A stretch of 6,972 nucleotides of DNA from JBJHCA01 sp050485785 (GTDB lineage Bacteria; Bacteroidota; Bacteroidia; Chitinophagales; Saprospiraceae), in NCBI GenBank assembly GCA_050485785.1, contig JBJHCA010000117.1, forward strand, positions 1-6,972, in the 5' to 3' direction. Shown here one piece after another: positions 1 through 6,670 of the stretch. The notes under the pieces are model-generated. The model was not told the DNA's origin and ran no database searches. It worked only from the letters and a program-made list of their open reading frames with translations. The translations under genes were made by a program, and so were the position numbers. Numbering within the stretch: position 1 is the first letter of the stretch; every line of letters starts with the position of its first letter.

Positions 1-364
1 GATCGAAAATGCCTGCAAGTTTTCAGGCAATGACCTTGTAAAAGTTGAACTTTCCCCACTGCCTGAAGAAAGTATGCTGAAACTGACCATCACTGACAGG
101 GGAGTTGGTGTACCGGAGGCAGAATTGGGGAAAATTTTTGAGCCCTTCTACAGGGCTACCAATGTCCGCAATTTCAAGGGATTTGGCCTGGGCTTGTCTC
201 TCGCCTCCCGCATAATCAGAATGCATGATGGCTCGCTGCATTTTAAAACGGAAGATGCCGAAGATGAACCGGGGAGTGGCAATGCAGAGTCTGGCCAACA
301 CATCACCAAGGAAAGTTTAAAAACAGAAACTATTGTTTCGGTGATGTTGCCCATTGCCCGCTGA
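1..364 (+). CDS. Sensor histidine kinase, C-terminal ATP-binding part (5' truncated by window edge)
   Basis: This is the end of a two-component sensor kinase; the reading frame is open from base 2 and 120 residues are visible. They form a HATPase_c (GHKL) domain, which binds ATP and phosphorylates the conserved His of the missing dimerisation domain. Motifs in order are an N-box (IENACKFS, N3), a G1 box (DRGVGVP, D32/G34/G36), an F-box (IFEPFYRATN, residues 45-54) and a G2 glycine lid (GFGLGLSLA, from G60). The usual last beta-hairpin (GSLHF ... VSVMLPI) is split by an acidic, hydrophilic insert of roughly 25 residues rather than a short turn. The sensor and HisKA parts lie upstream of the window, so the signal and partner regulator cannot be named. 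The frame ends in TGA at 362-364. The family call is secure; the subfamily is unknown. Confidence 0.93.
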   Translation, partial: IENACKFSGNDLVKVELSPLPEESMLKLTITDRGVGVPEAELGKIFEPFYRATNVRNFKGFGLGLSLASRIIRMHDGSLHFKTEDAEDEPGSGNAESGQHITKESLKTETIVSVMLPIAR

Positions 365-533
365 TTCAAAATTTTCTTCTCCGCATTAAAAAAATCTTCT
401 ATGGCTTCTAAGCTAATTTGCCTATAAAAACCCATAAAGGGAGTATAGCACAGAATCCGGTTAAGTGCATTGAGCACTGCGCAAAATCTATTTGAGTCTC
501 CTTCTGAAAGCCGCATCAGCCCTTACATCCAAA

Positions 534-578
534 CAGTTTTACGGGCGTTATACTGACTGTTTGACAACCGTAAAACTG
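534..578. promoter_or_regulatory. Perfect 11-bp inverted repeat upstream of ahpC
   Basis: CAGTTTTACGG (534-544) and its exact reverse complement CCGTAAAACTG (568-578) flank a 23-base centre, and the right arm ends 7 bases before the ahpC start codon. No T run follows, so it does not look like a terminator. It could be a two-half-site operator for a redox or peroxide regulator, or a hairpin in the 5' leader that blocks the translation start. The centre holds TATACT (549-554), which resembles a -10 box, but no matching upstream element is convincing. The repeat is directly visible; its regulatory role is inferred. Confidence 0.5.
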
Positions 579-585
579 ATAAATT

Positions 586-1140
586 ATGAATCGGACTATT
601 TCTGTTGGAGAAAAGTTTCCTGCATTTGAAAAAGTAGCCTGTGTTTCCCTGGAAAACGGGCGCGAATTTCTCACCATTACTAATCAACAGCACATTGACA
701 ATGAGCAGTGGATGGTGTTTTTCTGGTGGCCCAAGGATTTCACCTTTGTTTGCCCTACAGAGCTGAAATCGTTTAACGACAAGTTTGATGAGTTTCGCGA
801 CCGCGATACCATGCTGGTAGGAGGATCAACGGACAGCGAATTTGTACACCATGCATGGCGCAAGTATCATGAGGATCTTCACAATTTGAGATATCCCATG
901 GTAGCAGACACCAGTAAAAGCCTGGCAGAGGATCTTGGAATTCTGAATCAGGGTGAGAAAGTTGCCTACCGGGCTACATTTATAGTTGACCCTCAGGGGA
1001 TAGTACGTTGGGTAAGCATTTACGACCTTAGTGTTGGCCGAAATGTGGATGAAGTACTTCGCGTACTCGATGCCCTGCAGACTGATGAGTTGTGCCCTTG
1101 TAATTGGGTGAAAGGGGAAGAAACCCTTCAGTTGGCGTAA
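586..1140 (+). CDS. ahpC: Alkyl hydroperoxide reductase AhpC (2-Cys peroxiredoxin, AhpD-linked type)
   Basis: A cytosolic peroxiredoxin that reduces H2O2, organic peroxides and probably peroxynitrite. In this 184-residue protein the peroxidatic Cys56 sits in FVCPTE after WPKDFT, R129 (YRATFIVDP) is the expected active-site arginine, and SVGRNVDEVLRVLDALQ (149-165) is a hallmark stretch. The C-terminal ELCPCNW carries Cys170 and Cys172, matching the two C-terminal cysteines of the Mycobacterium tuberculosis AhpC type rather than the longer AhpF-dependent enteric type. C19 is an extra cysteine. Its neighbour 76 bases downstream is ahpD, the expected reductant partner, which supports the subtype. 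The ATG at 586 gives the normal family N-terminus (ISVGEKFPAF); there is no Shine-Dalgarno sequence, as is usual in Bacteroidota. The nearby inverted repeat may regulate it. Confidence 0.95.
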   Translation: MNRTISVGEKFPAFEKVACVSLENGREFLTITNQQHIDNEQWMVFFWWPKDFTFVCPTELKSFNDKFDEFRDRDTMLVGGSTDSEFVHHAWRKYHEDLHNLRYPMVADTSKSLAEDLGILNQGEKVAYRATFIVDPQGIVRWVSIYDLSVGRNVDEVLRVLDALQTDELCPCNWVKGEETLQLA

Positions 1141-1154
1141 ATGGAAGAAAATGC

Positions 1155-1195
1155 ACCGGAGGCGTTAAGCCACGGCAGCTAGCCTCCGGTTTTTA
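1155..1195 (+). terminator. Intrinsic terminator between ahpC and ahpD
   Basis: ACCGGAGGC (1155-1163) pairs perfectly with GCCTCCGGT (1182-1190), a 9-bp GC-rich stem with an 18-base loop. The right arm runs into a T-rich tail (TTTTT at 1190-1194, then AATT). It starts 15 bases after the ahpC stop and ends 22 bases before the ahpD start. It probably ends most ahpC transcripts and lets partial read-through feed ahpD, giving more AhpC than AhpD. Structure and tail are visible; the degree of read-through is inferred. Confidence 0.8.
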
Positions 1196-1216
1196 ATTAG
1201 AGAAAAAAGCATAATC

Positions 1217-1792
1217 ATGTTGTTAGAGGAAACCCTTCAGGATTTGCGGAATGACCTTGGGTTAAACGGAGAAGGTGACATACTGGACATCCTGGTTGCC
1301 GGTGAAAGCAAATACATCCGCGATTTGCGGATGAACCTGCGTTCTGCGCTCAATACATCCATGCTTTCTCCGGCTCAGGCCTGTTTGATGGCCCTTGCCA
1401 TTGCGGTTAACGAACGGAGCGTGCCACTGATCAATCATTTTCGGCATCGTGCAGCCGAAGCTGGAGCTTCCGGGGCAGACATTGCAGAAGCTATGGCATG
1501 TGCATCTTTGCTGAGTGCTAATAACGTCATTTACCGGTTCCGCCACTTTGCCAGTAAGGAAGCATACAGGACCAAGTCACCCGGTTTAAGGATGAACATC
1601 ATGATGAAGCCGGTTACGGGCAAGTTATTTTTTGAGCTGATGAGCCTGGCAGTTTCATCGGTCAATGGCTGTGAGCAGTGTGTATGCTCCCATGAAGCCT
1701 CCGTATTGCAACATGGAGGTACTGAAGATCACGTCTGGGAATCAGTTAAGATTGCCGCTGCCGTAGTCAGTGTGGCTAAGTTTACAGTTTAG
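1217..1792 (+). CDS. ahpD: Alkyl hydroperoxidase AhpD (carboxymuconolactone decarboxylase-like fold)
   Basis: AhpD-family disulfide reductase. In mycobacteria AhpD passes electrons from dihydrolipoamide-bearing proteins and Lpd to AhpC and has weak peroxidase activity itself. At 191 residues it is slightly longer than the 177-residue M. tuberculosis protein. The catalytic CxxC is C152/C155 (NGCEQC), followed by H159 at the spacing of M. tuberculosis C130/C133/H137; E140 (FFELMSLAVS) matches E118 of that proton relay. PGLRMNIM (122-129) is another family-typical block. Two oddities: the position of M. tuberculosis His132 is Gln154, and an extra Cys157 follows the motif. The gene lies directly behind ahpC, separated by a terminator. 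The ATG at 1217 is the only good start. The family call is firm; electron donation by lipoamide here is inferred from the family. Confidence 0.92.
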   Translation: MLLEETLQDLRNDLGLNGEGDILDILVAGESKYIRDLRMNLRSALNTSMLSPAQACLMALAIAVNERSVPLINHFRHRAAEAGASGADIAEAMACASLLSANNVIYRFRHFASKEAYRTKSPGLRMNIMMKPVTGKLFFELMSLAVSSVNGCEQCVCSHEASVLQHGGTEDHVWESVKIAAAVVSVAKFTV

Positions 1793-1800
1793 TTGGTTGA

Positions 1801-1827
1801 GCGGTTGATTGCTTGATCATCGACCGC
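1801..1827 (+). other. Hairpin just after ahpD
   Basis: GCGGTTGAT (1801-1809) pairs with ATCGACCGC (1819-1827) through nine pairs, one of them G-U, around a nine-base loop. It starts 9 bases after the ahpD stop. No T run follows, so it is not a classical intrinsic terminator; it may protect the 3' end of the ahpD mRNA or help factor-dependent termination. Confidence 0.4.
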
Positions 1828-1874
1828 CATTCATGTAATCCGGTAATGTAAGCTGGAGATTGGTGTAGGTGTAA

Positions 1875-1882
1875 TATATTTG
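1875..1882 (+). promoter_or_regulatory. Bacteroidota-type -7 promoter element for dgt
   Basis: TATATTTG matches the Bacteroidota -7 consensus TAnnTTTG exactly. It lies 45 bases before the dGTPase start, which would give a 5' leader of about 40 bases. No convincing -33 TTTG box sits at the usual 19-21 base spacing; the nearest TTG (1860-1862) is too close. It suggests that dgt is transcribed separately from ahpD. Confidence 0.45.
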
Positions 1883-1927
1883 CCATATTAGCTTCAACAA
1901 TCTTAATATCACTTAACAATAACCGGA

Positions 1928-3310
1928 ATGATGGACTGGACCCGATGTTTTTCTGCCCGGCGATACGGAGTGCCTTATGATGATGAGAAGGTACGCACAG
2001 AATTTGAGCGCGACTGGGATCGCATCATATTTTCAAGCCCATTCAGAAGACTCCAGAACAAAACCCAGGTATTTCCTTTGCCTGAAGAGGTATTTGTGCA
2101 TAACAGGCTCACGCATTCCCTTGAAGTGGCCAGTGTAGGCCGGTCGCTTGGTAAGTTGGCCGGTGATTACCTTGCATCCTTGCCTGTTGTTGCCCGCGAT
2201 CCCAGGGCTTCCATGTTTTACCGCGAACATCTGAAACACGTTATTGCAGCAGCGTGCCTGGCTCATGATCTGGGTAATCCGGCTTTTGGACATTCAGGTG
2301 AAGAAGCCATTTCGAGGTATTTCAGGAGCAGGGATACCGGGCAGGCCGATGATGCGACATTCAGAAAACAGTTCAGCCCTGCCGAGTGGAGTGATCTGAC
2401 ACATTTTGAAGGGAATGCAAATGCACTGAGAATTCTGACTCGTCAATTTACAGGCAGGCTGCCCGGTGGCTTTGGTTTAACCTACAGCACATTGGGAGCC
2501 ATCATCAAATACCCTTGTGAGTCCCTGGCTTCCACCGGAAAAGGCGGTCCGTCGCATCGACGCAAGTTTGGATTTTTCAAGGATGACCAGGACATATTTC
2601 TGGAAGTGGCGGAAGCGCTGAATATGATTCGCGAGGCCCATCCTGAGTGGGTCATTTTTAAGCGGCATCCTTTTGTATGCCTGGTGGAAGCCGCAGATGA
2701 TATCTGTTATCACGTAATCGATCTGGAAGATGCCCACAGGCTGGGAATCTTATCATTTGAAACCGTTGCTGAATTTTTTCTTCGTCTGCTCAGAGCGGGT
2801 GGGCAGAGTGACATGGACTTGGTACATAAGAGACTGACAGGCCTCCGCAGCGACAGCAATGAGTCACTGGCCTATCTTCGGGCCAAAGTGATCAATTCGC
2901 TTACCCTGCAATGCGCACAGTCGTTCTTTGATCATCGTGCTGCCATTTTGGACGGGGAATATGAATCTGCGCTGGTGGATGACCTCGGTGAGGCCACGGA
3001 AGTTATGCGTGAGATTGCCGGGCTGTCATACCGTCAGATCTATAATCACAGGGAGGTGGTAAAAATTGAAATTGCGGGGTTTAGAATCATGTCAGGACTG
3101 GTGAAAGATTTTGTAGAGGCTGCATTAACACCGGCATCATTGCGTAGTGTGGAGCAACAAAAAGTTTTAAGCCTGCTGCCCGGCCAATATGTTTTTGACG
3201 AGGCTTGCAGCCCTTATCAGAAGGTAATGCACATGCTGGACTTTGTTTCGGGGATGACCGATCTTTATGCGATCAAGTTATACCGAAACTTAAGGGGTAT
3301 ATCGATTTAG
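1928..3310 (+). CDS. dgt: Deoxyguanosine triphosphate triphosphohydrolase (dGTPase, HD superfamily)
   Basis: Cytosolic enzyme that hydrolyses dGTP (often other dNTPs in related members) to the deoxynucleoside and tripolyphosphate, tuning dNTP pools. The 460 residues contain the family signature SSPFRRLQNKTQVFPL (36-51), then HNRLTHSLEVASVGRSLG (58-75) with the first metal His at H63, the HD pair H113/D114 in AHDLGNPAFGHSGEEA, and the last metal Asp in EAADDICYHVIDLEDA (D257/D258). Together these form the H...HD...D metal site. EGNANALRIL (161-170) and the KYP segment (194-196) are also typical. Length is normal for the family, with no truncation. A second ATG three bases on (1931) would give MDWTRCFSARRYG, an equally plausible family N-terminus, so the start may be one codon later. 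The gene follows ahpD by 135 bases with its own likely promoter and converges on the leucine-rich-repeat gene. Confidence 0.95.
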   Translation: MMDWTRCFSARRYGVPYDDEKVRTEFERDWDRIIFSSPFRRLQNKTQVFPLPEEVFVHNRLTHSLEVASVGRSLGKLAGDYLASLPVVARDPRASMFYREHLKHVIAAACLAHDLGNPAFGHSGEEAISRYFRSRDTGQADDATFRKQFSPAEWSDLTHFEGNANALRILTRQFTGRLPGGFGLTYSTLGAIIKYPCESLASTGKGGPSHRRKFGFFKDDQDIFLEVAEALNMIREAHPEWVIFKRHPFVCLVEAADDICYHVIDLEDAHRLGILSFETVAEFFLRLLRAGGQSDMDLVHKRLTGLRSDSNESLAYLRAKVINSLTLQCAQSFFDHRAAILDGEYESALVDDLGEATEVMREIAGLSYRQIYNHREVVKIEIAGFRIMSGLVKDFVEAALTPASLRSVEQQKVLSLLPGQYVFDEACSPYQKVMHMLDFVSGMTDLYAIKLYRNLRGISI

Positions 3311-3415
3311 CCGGGACTTACATAAAACAAAGAGGTATGTATAATAAAAATACTGCCTAAGGCTAAACTGCTTTGAAGCGCTTAGTTAAAGGCTCTTGAC
3401 CTTGCGGGCACAAGC

Positions 3416-4987
3416 TTACTGCACTTCGATGGTTACACTGCGCAATACCGTTTCAACCACAAGATTATTGGTGACTTCCAGATAGTAAGTTCCCCGATGC
3501 TGCTCACCGGCCTTTTCGATATAAAGTGTATCGCTGTGCTCACCGTCAAGCGGCAGGTCATTTTGATACCATTGATATACATTCTGACTGCCTTTTACGG
3601 GTATGTGAATGGTAATGGGTTCACCCGGATTGAGGCTGATGTTTTGACGGGTCTCAAGCGAATGCTGCTCCGAAGATACCAGGTTCTGATCGTTTTCCAG
3701 TATGGTTTCCATGGCATCAAAATGAAACTGATTGTTCTGAATACTGAACTCTACCTCATACCTGAAATTATGTTCATCCAGAGCAGGGAAGCCGCTGAGT
3801 TGGTTGTTGTCGAGGTAGATTTGCTGCAACCATTCTGCGTTAAGAATGGTTGCAGGCACTGATCCCGTGAAGTTGTTATGGCCAAGAGACAGTGCAGCTA
3901 ACCGGGGCAAGGTAAACAATGATTCAGGCAATTCACCTTCCAGTTGGTTGTTCCACAAAAACAATCGCTCCAGTACCGGCAAAGATGTGATGGAAAGGGG
4001 AATGCTGCCATTGAACTCGTTGTGATTCAGGGTAATAATTCTCAGACTATGGAGGTCACCCAGAAAATCAGGTATATTTCCGCTCAACTGGTTTTGATTG
4101 AGATATAGTTCTTCCAATTGATCAAGCCGGGCAAAGCTTTCGGGAATTGTACCCGTAAAACGGTTTAAACCCAAAGCGAGCAATCGCAAATTCGTGAAGT
4201 TCCCGATCCAGCCAGGGATATCACCTTCCAGCTGATTTTCTGTGAGGTCGAATTCCCTTAACGATGTGAGGGCTGCATAACTTTCCGGAATCTGACCGTG
4301 CAGATTGTTTTTCCAGATGATAAGATTTTTCAGTTTTGTCAGGTTTCCCCATGATTCGGGCAGGGTACCCGATGTGGGATTATTGCTCACCATTAGTACT
4401 TCCAGATTGGTGAGTTGGCTCATCGCTTCCGGTAGTTCTCCGGTCATTTGATTTTCCTGAATGTACAGTTCTTTGAGTTGTGTCATGGAAAACCAGGAAT
4501 CCGGCAATTCCCCTTCAAAATCGTTGAGGCCCAGGCCCAGAATCTCCAGAGAAGGCAATTCAGTCAGGAACTCCGGCCAGGGTCCGGATAACTGATTGAT
4601 GGTGAGTGAAAGTTCAGTGAGATGCTCGAGTTCGGTGATGGATTCAGGAATTGTGCCTGAAAGTTGGTTGTCTATAAAATCTATGCTCCGCAGATAGGTC
4701 AGGTTTCCAATAGACGGAGATATAGTGCCAACCATTCCTGCCCTGTTTCTTTCCAGGCCTACTACCCTGAGTCCTTCTCCCGGAATTTTCTCCAGGGTAA
4801 CTCCCCTCCAGGTGTACATTGGTCGATTGATATCCCACCACCAGGTCCATTTTTCACCACCTGCCGCATGATAAAAATCGATCAGAGCCAGAGAGTCCTG
4901 TGTTGAAACTTGCTGTGCCTTAAGCGAATGGGTAAAACAAACTAAAGCGATGAAGAGTCCGGGTAGTGGTTGGAGAAATTTTAACAT
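3416..4987 (-). CDS. Secreted plant-type leucine-rich-repeat protein with C-terminal Ig-like domain
   Basis: The protein is 523 residues when begun at the ATG at 4987. That start gives a clean signal peptide (basic MLK, hydrophobic core to about residue 22, then LKAQQ); an in-frame ATG at 5047 would put 20 extra residues ahead of it. A cap follows (ALIDFYHAAGGEKW ... TWRGVTL, about 34-65). From residue 99 to 386 there are 12 back-to-back repeats of exactly 24 residues, LxxLxLxxNxLxGxIPxxxxxLxx, with a first degenerate repeat before and one or two after. These are the plant-specific LRR class, which forms a curved solenoid for protein or glycan binding. The tail (about 451-523) is an Ig-like beta sandwich without cysteines (YQWYQNDLPLDG ... 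GTYYLEVTN). No type IX secretion C-terminal domain and no lipobox is seen, so the final location (periplasm or surface) is open. The ligand is unknown. It is transcribed alone, convergent with dgt and divergent from the YCII-like gene. Confidence 0.9.
   Translation of the reverse strand: MLKFLQPLPGLFIALVCFTHSLKAQQVSTQDSLALIDFYHAAGGEKWTWWWDINRPMYTWRGVTLEKIPGEGLRVVGLERNRAGMVGTISPSIGNLTYLRSIDFIDNQLSGTIPESITELEHLTELSLTINQLSGPWPEFLTELPSLEILGLGLNDFEGELPDSWFSMTQLKELYIQENQMTGELPEAMSQLTNLEVLMVSNNPTSGTLPESWGNLTKLKNLIIWKNNLHGQIPESYAALTSLREFDLTENQLEGDIPGWIGNFTNLRLLALGLNRFTGTIPESFARLDQLEELYLNQNQLSGNIPDFLGDLHSLRIITLNHNEFNGSIPLSITSLPVLERLFLWNNQLEGELPESLFTLPRLAALSLGHNNFTGSVPATILNAEWLQQIYLDNNQLSGFPALDEHNFRYEVEFSIQNNQFHFDAMETILENDQNLVSSEQHSLETRQNISLNPGEPITIHIPVKGSQNVYQWYQNDLPLDGEHSDTLYIEKAGEQHRGTYYLEVTNNLVVETVLRSVTIEVQ
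3830..4693 (-). repeat. Twelve tandem 72-bp units encoding 24-residue leucine-rich repeats
   Basis: The coding sequence repeats with a strict 72-base period for 864 bases with no insertion or deletion between units. Each unit encodes L--L-L--N-L-G-IP------L--. The DNA copies have diverged well, so this is an old duplication kept in register by the protein fold rather than a fresh tandem expansion. Confidence 0.88.
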
Positions 4988-5218
4988 CGTGAGAAAGAGT
5001 AAATGGTAAAAAAGTAAAGGTAGCCAAAATTCAATACCGGCGGGCATTCAGGCTCAAATTACACCAGTTGCATTGCATGTCATATCATTGCTCTTATGGG
5101 TTATTGACAGGAGGTTTACAGACAAAAGTGCGGGGGTAAGCGATGCCGGGTTGCTAGGAAGCAGCGTTTGAAGGAGTGGAATCCAAAAAACACTATCTTG
5201 CGCGCTGAATTTACTGTT

Positions 5219-5617
5219 ATGCATACGGCAATATTGTTTGTTTTATCGGCCTTGTTGTTTTTACCTTTAGCAGCGGGTGCCCAGCATCGCGAAGCACCGG
5301 CCATGATGGGTGAAGTAAAGCAATATACACTCTGTTTATATTTCAAAGGCCCGTTCAGAGATCAGGAGCAGGCAGTGGCTGATGAATTGCAGCGAGGTCA
5401 TTTGAGTTTCATAAATGAGTATACTTCCCTGGGATGGATAGTGATGGCCGGTCCATTGGCAGAAGAAGACGACCTCAGGGGAATTCTGCTTTTTCATCCT
5501 GAATTGGAGACGGAGTTTGTGAGGCAGTTAATGAATGATGATCCTGCCGTGGCTGCAGGTCGCCTTATGGTGGTTGTAAAGCCGTGGTGGGGTAAGCCGG
5601 GAACGGTACTTCCATAA
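5219..5617 (+). CDS. Exported YCII-like domain protein
   Basis: A 132-residue protein. The start at 5219 gives a signal peptide (MHTAILFVLSALLFLPLAAGA, probable cleavage near AGA-Q at 19-22); an in-frame ATG at 5168 would add 17 polar residues in front of it. The mature part resembles the YCII-related (YciI) fold: YTLCLYFKGPF (36-46), a conserved His in QRGHLSFINEY (H61), GWIVMAGPL (72-80), DLRGILLF (85-92), then NDDPAVAAGRLMVVVKPWW (106-124). The DDPAV-GRL block and the His/Asp pair are the family's probable active-site residues. The biochemical role of most YCII proteins is unknown. Most members I know of are cytosolic, so the signal peptide is unusual. It lies 20 bases before the antiporter gene and is probably co-transcribed with it. 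The domain call is by motif; the function is not assignable. Confidence 0.8.
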   Translation: MHTAILFVLSALLFLPLAAGAQHREAPAMMGEVKQYTLCLYFKGPFRDQEQAVADELQRGHLSFINEYTSLGWIVMAGPLAEEDDLRGILLFHPELETEFVRQLMNDDPAVAAGRLMVVVKPWWGKPGTVLP

Positions 5618-5637
5618 ACGGAAAAACGCTTTGGCCC

Positions 5638-6561
5638 ATGGGTGAACTGATGTTTTGGATTATTGTATTTGTTGGGGTACTGGCACTACTTATTCAGGCT
5701 TCCAACTGGTTTATCAAGGCATCGGAGTATCTGGGTCTATCACTGGGTGTAAGTCCTTTTTTGATAGGCATTACCATAGTGGCATTTGGCACATCTTTGC
5801 CTGAGCTGGCCACTTCCATAGCTGCTGTATTTGCCGGCAACAGCGAAATTGTGGTGGGCAACGTCATCGGATCCAATATTGCCAACCTGGGATTTGTGAT
5901 GGGCTGTGTAGCCATATTCAACAAAAAATGGCGCATCAGGCAGAACCCCATGGATGTGGATATTCCGCTGCTTACTGCGGCCACATTTATGCTTTACTTC
6001 ATTATCTACGATCTTAAGGTCACCAATTTTGAAGCCATACTTTTGCTGGCCGGTATGGGTATTTTTATCGGCAACAGCATTGCGTCAGGTAAAGAAACCA
6101 TCAGCAGTGAAAGGGTAAGATTCAAGTGGTTTCAGATATTCATACTCATTGCTTCGGGGGTATTGATTTATTTCAGCTCCGTGTGGACCATTCATGCCAT
6201 TCAACAGATTGCCGAAATTTCCGGAGTAAGAACAGATCTGATAGCGTTGAGTCTGGTGGCTTTTGGCACTTCCCTTCCGGAAGTAGCAGTGAGTATTGTT
6301 GCAGCCAGAAGAGGGCAACTTGAAATGGCTTTAGGCAATATTATCGGTAGCAATATCTTCAATACTTTTGGGGTAATGGGTATTCCGGCACTTTTTGGAA
6401 GCCTGGTGATACCTCCTGATACCCTTACTTACAGTATGCCATTTATGATGGCCATAACCCTGCTGTTCGTTATCAGTATTGCATCCCGAGGAGTAAACCG
6501 GTGGGAAGGGAGTATTCTGATGCTGTTTTACATTGTGTTTTTAGCCGGATTGTTTTTTTAG
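5638..6561 (+). CDS. Na+/Ca2+ antiporter of the CaCA superfamily (YrbG-like)
   Basis: An inner-membrane cation exchanger of 307 residues, a normal length for prokaryotic CaCA proteins, with about ten hydrophobic segments. It has the two inverted alpha-repeats of the family: alpha-1 at about 44-90 (GITIVAFGTSLPELATS ... GNVIGSNIANLGF) and alpha-2 at about 203-250 (IALSLVAFGTSLPEVAVS ... GNIIGSNIFNTFG). The ion-binding acids are E56 and E215, with N80 and N239 in the two GSN motifs. The M. jannaschii exchanger NCX_Mj has an Asp at the N239 position, as K+-dependent exchangers do; Asn there fits a K+-independent exchanger, though this is inference. Family members use the Na+ (or H+) gradient to extrude Ca2+. 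Start at 5638; M5 is an alternative. The gene follows the YCII-like gene closely; the hairpin array begins about 80 bases after its stop. Confidence 0.92.
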   Translation: MGELMFWIIVFVGVLALLIQASNWFIKASEYLGLSLGVSPFLIGITIVAFGTSLPELATSIAAVFAGNSEIVVGNVIGSNIANLGFVMGCVAIFNKKWRIRQNPMDVDIPLLTAATFMLYFIIYDLKVTNFEAILLLAGMGIFIGNSIASGKETISSERVRFKWFQIFILIASGVLIYFSSVWTIHAIQQIAEISGVRTDLIALSLVAFGTSLPEVAVSIVAARRGQLEMALGNIIGSNIFNTFGVMGIPALFGSLVIPPDTLTYSMPFMMAITLLFVISIASRGVNRWEGSILMLFYIVFLAGLFF

Positions 6562-6632
6562 GACGATTACCGTTGATGGTCGGATTGTTTAGTACGAAAC
6601 GAACAAGTATGGGGCGATTGGGCAAATTCTTG

Positions 6633-6669
6633 CAAACAAAACTGGCTACCACATAACCAAGCATTTATA
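6633..6669. repeat. Degenerate copy of the same repeat
   Basis: AAACAAAACTGGCTAC (6636-6649 region) matches the approach to copy 2, and the bases through 6669 (ACCAAGCATTTATA) match the core with about seven changes in 29. The palindrome has lost two of its seven pairs (TGGCTAC against ATAACCA), both explained by G-to-A changes on this strand. It looks like a decayed member of the family. Confidence 0.6.
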
Positions 6670-6670
6670 G

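Noticed and set aside
148..516. Minus-strand reading frame of 122 residues across the kinase end and the ahpC upstream region
   Set aside because: More than half lies antisense to a conserved kinase domain, and the rest shows no motif, signal or family resemblance.
561..566. TTGACA as a -35 box for ahpC
   Set aside because: A -10 box at 17 bases would fall on the start codon, and the likely phylum does not use this consensus.
3311..3415. Terminator between the convergent dgt and LRR genes
   Set aside because: Only weak AT-rich stems (TACATA/TATGTA at 3319-3341) without a T run on either strand were found.
3497..3862. Plus-strand frame of 121 residues opposite the LRR gene
   Set aside because: It is fully antisense to the Ig-like domain and last repeats of a well-supported protein; it has no recognisable domain.
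4988..5047. Longer start for the LRR protein at 5047
   Set aside because: It would place 20 residues ahead of a complete signal peptide that begins at 4987.
5103..5108. TTGACA upstream of the YCII-like gene as a -35 box
   Set aside because: There is no matching -10 at a proper distance and no Bacteroidota -7 element nearby.
5168..5218. Longer start for the YCII-like protein at 5168
   Set aside because: The extra 17 residues are polar and precede a standard signal peptide beginning at 5219.
6473..6664. Minus-strand frame of 63 residues after the antiporter
   Set aside because: It overlaps the antiporter end and the repeat region and shows no motif or plausible start context.
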